Below are positions 9,361 to 18,777 of a DNA stretch of 64,000 bases, in pieces (within the stretch, counting starts at the first letter, position 1; every line of letters starts with the position of its first letter). The notes beneath the pieces are model-generated. The model did no database searches, was not told the origin of the DNA, and worked only from the letters and a program-made list of their open reading frames with translations. Source of the DNA: Haladaptatus caseinilyticus (GTDB taxonomy: Archaea; Halobacteriota; Halobacteria; Halobacteriales; Haladaptataceae); NCBI RefSeq assembly GCF_026248685.1, contig NZ_CP111038.1, forward strand, positions 1-64,000, read 5' to 3'. Position numbers and translations under genes: made by a program.

Positions 9361-10611
9361 ATGCAGATAAGCGAGCACCGGCTGCGACGTGATATCGAAG
9401 CTAATGCGGAGTTCGGTTCCGTCGTGGTTGAAAGCGGTCACGGTCGGTCTGTTCTCACCGGTACGGAGGCGGACAGAAAGGCACGAGAGTATTTTTGCGA
9501 ACGGTTGCGGGACGCTGGTCTCGCCATTCGGGTTGACCGGGTGGGAAACATCGTAGGGCGGTGGACTCCCGAAAGCGCTGACCCAACTGCAAAGCCGGTA
9601 GCCGCTGGGAGTCATCTTGACTCGGTTCCAGACGGTGGTATCTTCGATGGGCCCCTTGGAATATACGCGGCACTAGAAAGCGTCCGAGCGATGCAAGATG
9701 CAGGAGTCACCCCGACTCGTCCAATCGAGGTCGTTTGTTTTACCGAAGAGGAGGGTCAGCGTTTCGACGGTGGATTGTTGGGTTCGGCCGTCGCTGCTGG
9801 CGAGATGACTCCGGAAACGGCACTTGCGCTCGAGGACGACTCCGGAGTGACGCTCAAATCCGCCCTTGACGAAATCGGCTTTCACGGAGAAGGTCAATTA
9901 GTGGCCGACGAATGGCACGCATGGCTGGAACTTCACATCGAACAGAGCGAGCGTCTCGAAGAGGCAAATGTCCCCGCTGGAATCGTAACGACGATCACTG
10001 GACTTTCCCGCTGCGCCATCGAGATTACCGGCGAGGCGAATCACGCAGGCTCGACGCCCATGAGGGATCGGTCAGACGCGCTCACCGCCGGGAGCGAATT
10101 CGTTCTCGATCTCGAGAATACTGCCCGTGAGTGTGCCGATTCGGTATCGGCTACTGCCGTCGCCACCGTCGGCAAACTTCGCGTTCGACCGAATGCACCG
10201 AACGTCATTCCGGGGCACATCGAATTGAGCCTCGATGTCCGCGATATCGAAGTTGGTTCCATCGAGCGGATCATCGACGGCGCAAAGGAAAGTCTCGAGC
10301 GAATCGAGACCGAATGTGACATCGTTACCGAATTCGAGCGCCCGTGGAATCGGCGCCCGATTCCGATGAGCGACCGCTGTCGTAATGCTTTGCGCGCTGC
10401 GGGGGAGGCGGCAGACATCAATACGCAGGAGCTCCACTCCGGAGCAGCTCACGATACGATGCACGTCGCGAAAGTCACGGACGCTGGATTGCTCTTTGCG
10501 CCGTCACGAAACGGAATTTCGCACAATCCGCTGGAGTGGACGGATTGGGACGATTGTGCTGCATCGACACAGGTTCTCGGTGGTGCGCTGAAACGACTCG
10601 CCTGCGAATAG
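9361..10611 (+). CDS. N-carbamoyl-L-amino acid hydrolase / allantoate amidohydrolase, M20 family
   Basis: A 416-residue binuclear-metal amidohydrolase. Metal-ligand motifs are clear: GSHLDSVPDGGIFDGPLG (His and bridging Asp, about residues 85-100) and CFTEEEGQRF (about residues 125-135), then LELHIEQSERLEE and a C-terminal SGAAHDTMHVAK. These fit the hydantoinase/carbamoylase branch (Zn-dependent hydrolysis of N-carbamoyl amino acids, allantoate or ureidoglycine-like substrates to ammonia, CO2 and amino acid). Exact substrate is not decidable by reading. It is divergent from a peptide/amide importer and followed by an IclR regulator, which supports an import-and-degrade module. Confidence 0.9.
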   Translation: MQISEHRLRRDIEANAEFGSVVVESGHGRSVLTGTEADRKAREYFCERLRDAGLAIRVDRVGNIVGRWTPESADPTAKPVAAGSHLDSVPDGGIFDGPLGIYAALESVRAMQDAGVTPTRPIEVVCFTEEEGQRFDGGLLGSAVAAGEMTPETALALEDDSGVTLKSALDEIGFHGEGQLVADEWHAWLELHIEQSERLEEANVPAGIVTTITGLSRCAIEITGEANHAGSTPMRDRSDALTAGSEFVLDLENTARECADSVSATAVATVGKLRVRPNAPNVIPGHIELSLDVRDIEVGSIERIIDGAKESLERIETECDIVTEFERPWNRRPIPMSDRCRNALRAAGEAADINTQELHSGAAHDTMHVAKVTDAGLLFAPSRNGISHNPLEWTDWDDCAASTQVLGGALKRLACE

Positions 10612-11084
10612 TACCGTTTGCGAGCGAGCGAATTATCATATCACTCGAAAGAGCCCCCATTGAGAGGGTTTAGTCCCTAGTACGGTGTTCGTGCACAGAG
10701 AGCTGAATACGATGCCATTGCCAAATTCCGACTGTTAGTCCGTTACATCCCGTTTTCGTACAGTAATTAGTTCGGTTGGCATACAAGCGGAGAATTGTCT
10801 CAAAAGAGAACGGCTTCGAACTTTGAACCCGGTCGTACAGTCTATCTACTCTACAAATTTTACGGAGAGAGATATTCTACTTGGAGACATCCGAAAAATA
10901 GGGACTGAGGGGAATTGTGCCAGGAATCTGTTTACACGCATTCTGAACGATATTAATCGAGATATTCGTCCGAATTCTTGGAAAATCGCCGGAGTAAGAT
11001 GCCATACGGGATCTATTCTCTTTCTAACATAATGATGTGTGGTGCGGTAGCAGCCTCTGCTATCGATTCCGTTCGGTGGAAGTA

Positions 11085-11101
11085 TTTGCACCATATGCAA
11101 A
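11085..11101. promoter_or_regulatory. Inverted repeat before the IclR gene
   Basis: TTTGCA-N5-TGCAAA sits about 33 bases before the IclR start and just upstream of a weak TATA-like GTTTTAC. It is a natural candidate for autoregulation by the IclR protein. The surrounding 10612-11133 interval holds no supported gene. Confidence 0.45.
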
Positions 11102-11133
11102 CAGTTTTACGGTAGGTTTTGGTACGACATAAC

Positions 11134-11949
11134 ATGGCAGATCGAACCGAAACCAGCTCGTCAAGGACGTTGAAAACAGTTACAAGAGCGTTCGACGTGA
11201 TTCGGGCGCTAGAAGAGTTAGATGGAGCGCGCGTCACCGAACTCGCCGACCACCTCGACATGTCAAAGAGCGCGGTTTACAACCACCTCACGACGCTTCG
11301 CGATAACAAATTCGTGATTCAGGAGGGAACCACGTACTCGTTGTCGCTGCAGTTTCTCCTTCTCGGCGAGTACGTTCGTAACCAGAACAAATTATACGAG
11401 ATCGGCAAATCGGAGATAGAAAAACTAGCGGACGAGACAGGAGAATACGCCCACCTCGCCACCGAACAGCATGGGCTCAATGTGAACCTCTATAAAGTAC
11501 GAGGGGAGAAGGCAGTCGGAAGCGAGTACCAGACGAGCAAATTGCAAAAGCCGGACTATTTGCACTTCTCGGGGACTGGAAAGTCGATTCTCGCGTTTCT
11601 TCCCTCCGATCACGTGGACGAGATCGTCGACCGCTACGGGTTGATCCGTAAGACAGAGAATACGATCACCGACCGTGAGGCACTATTCACGGAACTTGAA
11701 CGGATTCGAGAACGGGGATATGCGTACAACGACGAGGAAGAAATTGAGGGTCTAAAAGCAATCGGTGCGCCAGTTCTGGATAGAAACGGTCGCGTTCTCG
11801 GCTCGCTTAGTATTTCGGGACCGACCAACCGAATGAACGAAACGGAGTACCACAACATGGTTGTCGAGAAGGTGGTGAACGCGGCGAACGTCATCGAAGT
11901 GAACATAAATATGTCCGAGAGCGAAACCAACCTTCCCAAATTCATCTAA
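11134..11949 (+). CDS. IclR-family transcriptional regulator
   Basis: A 271-residue regulator with an N-terminal winged helix (TVTRAFDVIRALEELDGARVTELADHLDMSKSAVYNHL split over about residues 15-50) and the IclR effector domain (ETGEYAHLATEQHG, FSGTGKSILAFLP, RERGYAYNDEEEIEGLKAIGAPV). IclR proteins in this setting usually control degradation operons and bind a pathway metabolite. The start is ATG 11134; an in-frame TTG at 11119 exists, but the promoter layout favours the ATG. It follows the carbamoylase by about 520 bases on the same strand and probably regulates the importer and the amidohydrolase. Confidence 0.92.
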   Translation: MADRTETSSSRTLKTVTRAFDVIRALEELDGARVTELADHLDMSKSAVYNHLTTLRDNKFVIQEGTTYSLSLQFLLLGEYVRNQNKLYEIGKSEIEKLADETGEYAHLATEQHGLNVNLYKVRGEKAVGSEYQTSKLQKPDYLHFSGTGKSILAFLPSDHVDEIVDRYGLIRKTENTITDREALFTELERIRERGYAYNDEEEIEGLKAIGAPVLDRNGRVLGSLSISGPTNRMNETEYHNMVVEKVVNAANVIEVNINMSESETNLPKFI

Positions 11950-12228
11950 TTACCGTGAACCAATTACCTTCCCTTGTAATGGAAGTTTTCCCGCTGATAT
12001 TTTAAGGTACTATCAATTACGATAGCAGTGTTGTAATGTCTCCGCAAAATATGAGCGGCCATTTATTGTTCGACCTTAAATTTCAATAATACAATATATA
12101 AGATAATTAATTATCTAATTGGATTTGTTAATATAGCAAGCAAGCTACCATTTTCGTAAACAAAGTCGCAATGTGTATGAAAAAGTCCCATTCATCTTGC
12201 TCGACTCGCTCAGAGCGATCGATTCGGA

Positions 12229-12780
12229 ATGAACCACGACGCTCGAAACCGGGAGCAACTACATACCATCGCGAAACCGGTCGTCGACGAGTTCGCGAAC
12301 GAAACGGGTGAGCGAGTCGCAATCGCACAAAAAGAGTACGGACGGGCAGGTTGGCTATACTACTCAGAGTCCTCTGAAGCAGTGACCACGGACGCACACA
12401 TCGGCATTGACCTCGACCTATACTGTACGGCTATCGGAAAGATAATACTCGCATTCAACCCCGAACCGCGTACTAACGAGCTTCTCGCCGATTGTACTTT
12501 CAAGAGACGGACAGATAACACAGCGACTGACCGGAAGGAATTGCTTGACGAACTGCGAACCATCCGTGAACGAGGCGTTGCGTTCGACGACGAGGAACGG
12601 TTAGAAGGTGTTCGTGGCATTGCTGTTCCCGTTCACAATAGGGCTGACGACGTTCTCATCGGTGGACTGACTATAGCGGGAGCGACCACGAGATTAAAAA
12701 ACGATTGGTATTGGGAGGAGCTTCCCGACCTTCTGAGCCGAGCGGCGAACATGATTGAAGTGAACTTCAACTATCGATAG
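12229..12780 (+). pseudogene. Headless IclR paralogue (effector domain only)
   Basis: The 183 residues match only the IclR effector-binding domain (ANETGERVAIAQKEYGR, LYCTAIGKIILAF, RERGVAFDDEERLEGVRGIAVPV). The DNA-binding half is absent: in the same frame a stop lies at about 12178 and nothing winged-helix-like precedes it. The sequence differs enough from the neighbour at 11134 to be an old paralogue rather than a recent copy. It is most likely a truncated relic, though a free effector domain that still dimerises with the intact regulator cannot be excluded. Confidence 0.7.
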
Positions 12781-13587
12781 TCCCATGATTTGGGACTCAC
12801 CGGATTACGATTCTGTAGCCCGACGAAGCGACGTTAGAGGAAATAGTCTCGAGTCCGATTCGATGATATTCGGCTCCGCTCATAGGCTGCATCACCGGTA
12901 GTGTCTCACGCCTGGTCTCCGAAGTCGAGTCTATTATCTCTCAGCCACCATTACAACCCTACACATGTAACGTATTCTCGACTCATGAACATTTATCGAA
13001 TTGTTGTTAGTCGGATAACCGAAGTATGAGTTGGGAATGATGACTCGAGACCGATACAAACGTGGTTTCTCAAACCAATCGTGAATCAACAGTGAGCAGA
13101 CTCGTGAATCAGAAATAAAACAGTTAGATCAAGATCGGGTGGGGTCGAATCTCAGAGAGATGGTCAATGACGATGTATTCTACCGTGCTATCCGCCGAAC
13201 TTGTGAATATTTCCGATTCTAAATTCGATATAGCCATATACGGTTTATAGATTGGTGTTTTTTCGATATGGGCTCTTTACTACTCGAAATCACTAAACAA
13301 GACCCCTCAGATGCTACTTCTGGTTAGCGCAGTAAGCAGAAGTGGAATACCTACGGGACTCTCAGGTCAATCTGTGCGCAGTTCGTAATGGAAACGCATC
13401 TCAGATTGCCTTCCTCACGCTCAACTTGCCCTCGTTCTGTTGCTATTGCTGGATACTGCGATCGGTTACATCACATGTACTCCTCCGAAAAAAGAGATTG
13501 GCCGATTACTAGCTGCTACCGGCTAGGAGCTCGTAACAAATCGGATGTCAAAGAATCCCGCTTTCACATTTCTGGATGCCGTGCTGT
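12781..13587. other. Long intergenic stretch with a repeat element
   Basis: About 800 AT-rich bases with no supported gene. The right part holds a hairpin-containing repeat (13316-13391) that recurs at 49.6 kb. Near 13229, GATATAGCCATATA is the reverse complement of the TATGGCTATATC seen at about 2082, a possible trace of a mobile element end. Confidence 0.5.
13316..13391 (+). repeat. 75-bp hairpin repeat, copy 1
   Basis: It begins with a perfect 7-bp stem (ACTTCTG at 13316 pairing with CAGAAGT about 14 bases on), followed by about 45 bases that align at roughly 70% to 49628-49702, including TCTGTGC and AGTTCGT. It is noncoding. It may be an end of a vanished insertion element or a small RNA gene. 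Confidence 0.5.
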
Positions 13588-14490
13588 TCAGGGGGCTGGA
13601 ACCGGTGATTCGTGATCGCGTCCAGCTTCACGTAGGCGCTCTTGTTCTGCTTCGGCGAGCGGCTCGTACTCGTTCGCTGCTTCAAGAATGTCCGCCACCA
13701 GGTTCGGATCGCCAGCGCTCGGGATGGTGGTCATACCTTGCGAGAGCGCGTAGCGGAAGCAGTCGACGAGTTCCTCTTTTGTATCGAACGGTTCATACCA
13801 GGTCTCATAGGGACGCTCATCCTCGGAAAGATCCTCGGGCCATGATTGTTTCGCGAAGCCTTTGATGCAGAGGGTACCGAGACCGCGCTCTTGGGCGAAT
13901 TCAAGCACCGATCGGTAGTCGTATTCAGGACCTTTCTTTGAGTCGAGTGTGTAGTTGAACGGGAACATAACCGATTCCAGTTCAGGGATTCGTTTGATAC
14001 TGGTGCGAATGATGCTCGGATCACCGTGGCTCGTCAGACCGATGTGACCGATAAGCCCCTCCTCTTTCGCTTCCTTGAATGCCTCCAACGCGCCAGGGTC
14101 GTGGTCGCCTTGTGACATCTCTGGGTGATAGTCGCCTGTGATAGTGTCCAGTTCATCATAGCGGGTTACTGCGTGGAACTGATACAGATCGATGTAATCG
14201 GTGTCGAGGCGCTCAAATGACTTGTGAAGTTCGCCCCAAGCGCCGTAGTAGGTACGCTCTTGGGTCTTGCATCCGAGAAAGATCTCGTCCCGGTGTTCGT
14301 TCAGCTTGGGGGCCAGCTTCACTTCGGCGTCACCATAGGTAGGAGCGACGTCGAAGTGATTGACGCCTGCATCGAGAACATCCTCCACCATTTGATTCGC
14401 GTCGTCTTGTTCGAGGAAATTCAGCGCGATTGCGCCGAACGTCAGGATCGAACTGTTGTGATCGATGTCGCCGAGTGGTCGAGTTTCCAT
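13588..14490 (-). CDS. Aldo/keto reductase
   Basis: A 300-residue NAD(P)H-dependent oxidoreductase of the AKR superfamily. Expected features are present: GVNHFDVAPTYGDAE (catalytic Asp and Tyr, about residues 40-55), the Lys in FLGCKTQERT, and YQFHAVTRYDE with the His position. A typical SQGMTTIPSAG segment near the end contacts cofactor. It stands alone on the minus strand, flanked by noncoding DNA and decayed genes, so its substrate is not indicated by context. Confidence 0.9.
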   Translation of the reverse strand: METRPLGDIDHNSSILTFGAIALNFLEQDDANQMVEDVLDAGVNHFDVAPTYGDAEVKLAPKLNEHRDEIFLGCKTQERTYYGAWGELHKSFERLDTDYIDLYQFHAVTRYDELDTITGDYHPEMSQGDHDPGALEAFKEAKEEGLIGHIGLTSHGDPSIIRTSIKRIPELESVMFPFNYTLDSKKGPEYDYRSVLEFAQERGLGTLCIKGFAKQSWPEDLSEDERPYETWYEPFDTKEELVDCFRYALSQGMTTIPSAGDPNLVADILEAANEYEPLAEAEQERLREAGRDHESPVPAP

Positions 14491-14582
14491 GTATCCTATA
14501 CTGGCTGGAGGTCACAAAATTCTATGTCTATTATCAAGATACTCTGACTGCTGTACGACAATAGCTATCATATAGCATTAGA

Positions 14583-14870
14583 TTACTCCTCATAACTGAT
14601 GCTGGAGCGGAAACCACCGTACGCCATACGCTTCTCGTCGAAGGGCATCTCTTCATCGAAACTTTCTGGTCCATTGCGGAATCGTCCATCACCCTCGCAT
14701 TCACCTCGTCGCGGTGCTCTCGAGACTCGTACACAATGAATGAGAACACGACCGATTCGTTGTCCTCGGTTTCAGCGAGTTGGGGAAAGGTCCGCATCGA
14801 CATGCCGTCCATGTCTGGCTCCATGTTGTCTCCCACCCCTTCGAAGTACTCTCCCATCGGGAGTTCCCTA
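14583..14870 (-). pseudogene. Frameshifted, N-truncated DUF1428 relic
   Basis: Two minus-strand frames read as consecutive parts of a DUF1428 protein (YbaA-like). The first gives FPQLAETEDNESVVFSFIVY and EHRDEVNARVMDD; after about 14680 the match continues one frame over as ESFDEEMPFDEKRMAYGGF and ends at a stop at 14583. The N-terminal third of the family is missing. The frame change plus truncation mark it as a pseudogene. Confidence 0.7.
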
Positions 14871-14894
14871 GCTCCCCTTCCTGTTCAACCGCTT

Positions 14895-15089
14895 GTGAGC
14901 CGATATACTTCCTTCACAGAATTAACTAAAGACGATATTCTTCGAGTGATCTGTGAGTCCAAGTTTCCGGCAGTGACCGCTCGATGGGTCGTAGATACGG
15001 TTGAGATGGAGCGGCGGTCAGTACATCAACGGTTTGAGGAGCTGCGTGAGTGAGATGAGTTAGAACGTGGGAAGTTGAGTCTTCGATGA
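14895..15089 (+). pseudogene. Winged-helix regulator relic with internal stop
   Basis: From GTG 14895 the frame reads LTKDDILRVICESKFPAVTARW, then ERRSVHQRFEELRE, a TGA at 15051-15053, and continues in frame as DELERGKLSLR to a second stop. This is the usual haloarchaeal short winged-helix layout broken by one nonsense codon and cut at the end. It overlaps a small minus-strand frame. Confidence 0.5.
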
Positions 15090-15262
15090 GTTTCTCTCGG
15101 ATCATCGTAGGCAGGGATCGCACAGTTCGCTAATTCAGTTGGGTCTGCAGGCATCTGATGTTTTTTGGCAAGATGGGCCATCGCCTCGTATCCGACTTTG
15201 GGTCTATTCTCCGCTCTCGCAACAAAACCACAGCCACGGAGACAATCTAACTTGAAACTCAT
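15026..15262 (-). CDS. Small hypothetical protein, DUF1059-like start
   Basis: A 78-residue frame beginning MSFKLDCLRGCGFVARAENR with a later MAHLAKKHQM helix, which recalls the small zinc-like DUF1059 proteins of archaea. The second half (rich in R, S and N) looks like read-through into unrelated DNA and overlaps the relic on the other strand, so the gene may itself be truncated. Confidence 0.35.
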   Translation of the reverse strand: MSFKLDCLRGCGFVARAENRPKVGYEAMAHLAKKHQMPADPTELANCAIPAYDDPRETHRRLNFPRSNSSHSRSSSNR

Positions 15263-15458
15263 CACAAGCAAACCAAAACAGCAACGGCATATATACTCAT
15301 GTGTAGATCAAGATAGACAGTAATACACACATTTAATTTTCACAATTAATAATCTACCTGCGAGATATGTTTTCTGCTCCAGAAGAGTGTGGAACACGTG
15401 AAACCCGGACACCAACGAAAGTGTGCAGACAAGTATGGTGCGGCGGTGGCTTCCGTGC

Positions 15459-17840
15459 TCAGGGTTGACCGTCAGTGAATGTTCCCCGAAGATCAACTTG
15501 TGACTCGCGTCTCTGCTCGCTCGGCAGTGGTCGGTGGTCCTCTTCGGGCACCGATTCCTTCGTGGCATCGATAAGTCGCTGATGGGTGCTTCGAACCGGC
15601 TCCCCATCCGCAGGCATGAGTTGTTTGTAGTTCCCATCAGCGTCCATCCGCCAGCGTTTACGGTTGTCCGAGAGCATGATGTCGAGAATCGTTTGTAGGT
15701 TCTCACGGAGGAGAGGATCCTCTACCGGCGCGACTGCTTCGATCCGTCGGTCCAGATTCCGGGTCATCCAGTCGGCCGACCCAATGTAGTAATCCGACTG
15801 CCCTCGATTATGGAAGTAAAAGATACGCGAATGTTCGAGAAACCGGCCAACAACGCTGTAGACAGCAATGTTCTCGCTTACACCCTCGATTCCGGGTCGG
15901 AGCCGACAAATGCCACGAACCAGGAGGTCGATATCGACACCCGCCATCGATGCCTCGTACAGTTCTCTGACCATTTTGGGGTCTTCGAGTGCATTCATCT
16001 TCGCGACGATTCTTGCCTCCGTCCCCTCACGGGCATGTTTGGCCTCCCGTCTGATACGTTGGACAAACTCCTCGCGCATGTTTTCGGGGGCAACGAGTAA
16101 TTTTCGGTACTGCTCGTGCAGCGAGTGGCCCGTGAAGAAGTTAAATAGTTTGACGAGGTCTTGTCCGATATTACGATCCGACGTCAAGAGACCAAGGTCG
16201 GCGTAGGTCTTTGCTGTCTCTGAATGGTAGTTACCTGTGGAAACGTGTGAGTAAAGTTGGACACCGTCGTCCTCCTCCCGGACGACGAGTGTCGTCTTCG
16301 AGTGTGTCTTCAAGCCGATGGTGCCGTACGCCACGTGGATTCCCTCCTCTTCAAGCCGCTTGACCCACCGGAGGTTGTTTTCCTCGTCAAACCGTGCCTT
16401 CAGTTCGACCATCACGGCGACCTGTTTGCCGTTCTTCGCGGCTTCGATAAGACTCTCGATTACCTGTGAGTCTGACGCCGTCCGGTAGATGGCAGCTTTA
16501 ATCGCCAATACTTCCGGGTCGTTGGCCGCCGTGTCGAGGAACTTCTGAACCGTACTCGAGAATGAGTGGTATGGATGGTGGATGAGGACATCCTTCTGGC
16601 GAATCTCCGCAAAGAGCTCTGATGGATGATCCAGAGTAATGTCTGCGAACCGAGGGTGTATCTGTGGCGTCCATGAGTCGAGTTTGAGTTCCGGGCGATT
16701 CAGATCCACTAGGTCGAAGAGGCCGCGGTAGTCGAGATGGCCTTCTAGTTCGAACACTTCGCGTTCGTCGACATCGAGTTGGTTGATGAGGAGTTCACGT
16801 GCCGCTGCAGGCATACTCGACGCGACTTCAAGTCGAACCACGGTCGCGAAGCGTCGCTGTCTGAGGACGTCTTCGATGACTTCGATAAGTCCTTCCGCTA
16901 CTTCCTCGTTCCGCCTGACTTCGGCGTTTCGCGTGACACGAAACAGGGCAGTATCAACAATCTCGACATTCGGGAACAAGAGATCCAGATTCGCCTCGAT
17001 GACCTGTTCAAGTGGGATATAGGTTATATCCTCGTCACTGTTTGCTTCGTCTATACGGCCGTCATCATCGTCTCCGAGTCCATCGAGACGGACGAATCGA
17101 GGACGGTTCTGTGGAATCTTCACTCGGGAGAATTTCAGCGTCTCGTCTGTTGCATCGTTGCGCGTGAGAACTGCCATCGAGAGGCTGAGATTAGAAATAA
17201 ACGGAAACGGATGCGCCGGGTCAAACGTAAGCGGCGTCAGCGTTGGGAGGACGGAACTTTCGAAATACTGCCGTAGTAATTTCTGCTTTTCATATTCGAG
17301 TGTTTCGTGGTCGACGATGTGGATTCCCGCTTCGTCGAGGGCAGGTTTGATATCCTCATGATAGCAGCGATTTTGCATCTCGAACATCTCGTGGGTAGTC
17401 GAGAGGATTTCACGCCACTGCTGATCAGGGGTGCGGCCATCCGGTGTGCGTTCCGACACCCCAGCGGCCATCTGCTGTTTGAGTCCGCCAACACGTTTCA
17501 TGAAGAACTCGTCCATGTTCTGCGTGAAGATCGAGAGGAACTTCACGCGCTCCAGAAGCGGGTTTCGGTCGTCGAGTGCTTCATGAAGTACTCGTCGTTG
17601 GAACGCGAGTTCGCTCAGTTCGCGGTTAAGATAGAACTCCGATGCCTCCAAGTCGACCGCTGTGGCTTGGTCACTGTCGTCCGCTAGCGTTTCGTTAAGT
17701 TCATTGTCGAGATCGGCGTCACTTCCGATGAGAATCTCGTCGACTGCCTCTCGCTCGGCCGGATTTGCTTTTGGGTCATGGCCGTTGGGATGAGCGTTTA
17801 CGTGCTGTGCTGATTCGTCTACGTCTTCATCTGCCGTCAT
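15459..17840 (-). CDS. ppk: Polyphosphate kinase 1
   Basis: A 793-residue PPK1, which reversibly polymerises the gamma-phosphate of ATP into polyphosphate. The N-terminal 65 residues are an acidic haloarchaeal extension; the PPK N-domain follows (FYLNRELSELAFQRRVLHEA, IFTQNMDEFFMKRVGGL), then DVLIHHPYHSF, the catalytic region LKTHSKTTLVVREE with the phosphorylated His, and the second catalytic segment YYIGSADWMTRNLDRRIE. Length and motifs are complete. It lies 39 bases downstream of the PPP-type phosphatase and is probably cotranscribed with it. With the neighbouring secreted phosphatases it suggests uptake and storage of phosphate. Confidence 0.95.
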   Translation of the reverse strand: MTADEDVDESAQHVNAHPNGHDPKANPAEREAVDEILIGSDADLDNELNETLADDSDQATAVDLEASEFYLNRELSELAFQRRVLHEALDDRNPLLERVKFLSIFTQNMDEFFMKRVGGLKQQMAAGVSERTPDGRTPDQQWREILSTTHEMFEMQNRCYHEDIKPALDEAGIHIVDHETLEYEKQKLLRQYFESSVLPTLTPLTFDPAHPFPFISNLSLSMAVLTRNDATDETLKFSRVKIPQNRPRFVRLDGLGDDDDGRIDEANSDEDITYIPLEQVIEANLDLLFPNVEIVDTALFRVTRNAEVRRNEEVAEGLIEVIEDVLRQRRFATVVRLEVASSMPAAARELLINQLDVDEREVFELEGHLDYRGLFDLVDLNRPELKLDSWTPQIHPRFADITLDHPSELFAEIRQKDVLIHHPYHSFSSTVQKFLDTAANDPEVLAIKAAIYRTASDSQVIESLIEAAKNGKQVAVMVELKARFDEENNLRWVKRLEEEGIHVAYGTIGLKTHSKTTLVVREEDDGVQLYSHVSTGNYHSETAKTYADLGLLTSDRNIGQDLVKLFNFFTGHSLHEQYRKLLVAPENMREEFVQRIRREAKHAREGTEARIVAKMNALEDPKMVRELYEASMAGVDIDLLVRGICRLRPGIEGVSENIAVYSVVGRFLEHSRIFYFHNRGQSDYYIGSADWMTRNLDRRIEAVAPVEDPLLRENLQTILDIMLSDNRKRWRMDADGNYKQLMPADGEPVRSTHQRLIDATKESVPEEDHRPLPSEQRRESQVDLRGTFTDGQP

Positions 17841-17879
17841 TTAGTCGGAACTTGCTTGTCGTCTGTTTCGGGGGTTGTG

Positions 17880-18581
17880 CTACACTGGAACGGAGCGGGG
17901 GTTGATGAACTTAGAATCCTTGCGGTGTTGGACCGTCCGGTCGACACCAACGCTGACGAGTTTGCCCTTCCGCCAGTCGTAGGCGGTCAACTCGCCCCCG
18001 TAGACACAGCCAGTGTCGAGGCCGACAGCGTACTCTCTGTGAACGGGTGCTTCAAGGACGGTATGGCCGAAGAAGACGCGCTCGGGACCCTCGTACTTAT
18101 CCCACCAGAACGGTGGGTCGTAGCTTCCATCGGGAACGAGCGAGCGAGTGTTCTGCAGGTCGTCAACCGTGTGGTCTTCGCGGTCCATCTGAGGGTCGAT
18201 CCCACCGTGGACGACAAGCGTGTCTTCCCACGAAATTGCGACTGGAAGGCCACGAATCCACTGGAGGTCTTCTTCGGTCAGATCGTCGACGACTTTGGTT
18301 CCCCGAAGTAGTTTCTCCTCGTTGTTTCCACGAATCGAGAGCATATTCGGTGATGAGCGGACGAGGTCGACAACACCGTGATTGTTGGGACCTTTCCTGA
18401 TGAGATCCCCCACGAACACCACAAGGTCATCCTCGCTTGGGGCCAGTTCATTGAGGAGCGTCTCAAGTTCTGACAGACAGCCGTGGATATCGCCAATGAT
18501 ATAGATGTCGTCCCAGGCGTTGGCATCTACGTGTTGGTGCTGTGCTTCGATAGAATCGTTGAATCGAGGAGTCCGGCTCAT
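17880..18581 (-). CDS. PPP-type metallophosphatase (ApaH/PrpE-like)
   Basis: A 233-residue cytoplasmic phosphoesterase with the full PPP signature: IIGDIHGCLSELETLL, VFVGDLIRKGPNNHGV, IRGNNEEKLL, VVHGGIDP and a C-terminal FFGHTVLE. It is close to diadenosine tetraphosphate hydrolases and small Ser/Thr phosphatases; which of these it is cannot be read. ATG 18581 is preferred over the upstream 18650 because the TATATA element at about 18650 would lie inside the longer frame. It is probably the first gene of an operon with ppk. Confidence 0.88.
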   Translation of the reverse strand: MSRTPRFNDSIEAQHQHVDANAWDDIYIIGDIHGCLSELETLLNELAPSEDDLVVFVGDLIRKGPNNHGVVDLVRSSPNMLSIRGNNEEKLLRGTKVVDDLTEEDLQWIRGLPVAISWEDTLVVHGGIDPQMDREDHTVDDLQNTRSLVPDGSYDPPFWWDKYEGPERVFFGHTVLEAPVHREYAVGLDTGCVYGGELTAYDWRKGKLVSVGVDRTVQHRKDSKFINPRSVPV

Positions 18582-18777
18582 AGAACTGTTCGTAGTAAAA
18601 GTGTGGCCGCTCACGCCAATAAACAACTTGCTAAGTTTGCTACATAGCAATATATAGCCGTAATTGATAAACAGTATCGTGGAATAGAGGTATCAATGTC
18701 GCAACGGCCGATAAAACAATTCGCCCGTAAAAACAAAATCATCGCTTATCGGCTTGTATCCCGGCGATTTCAGCACC

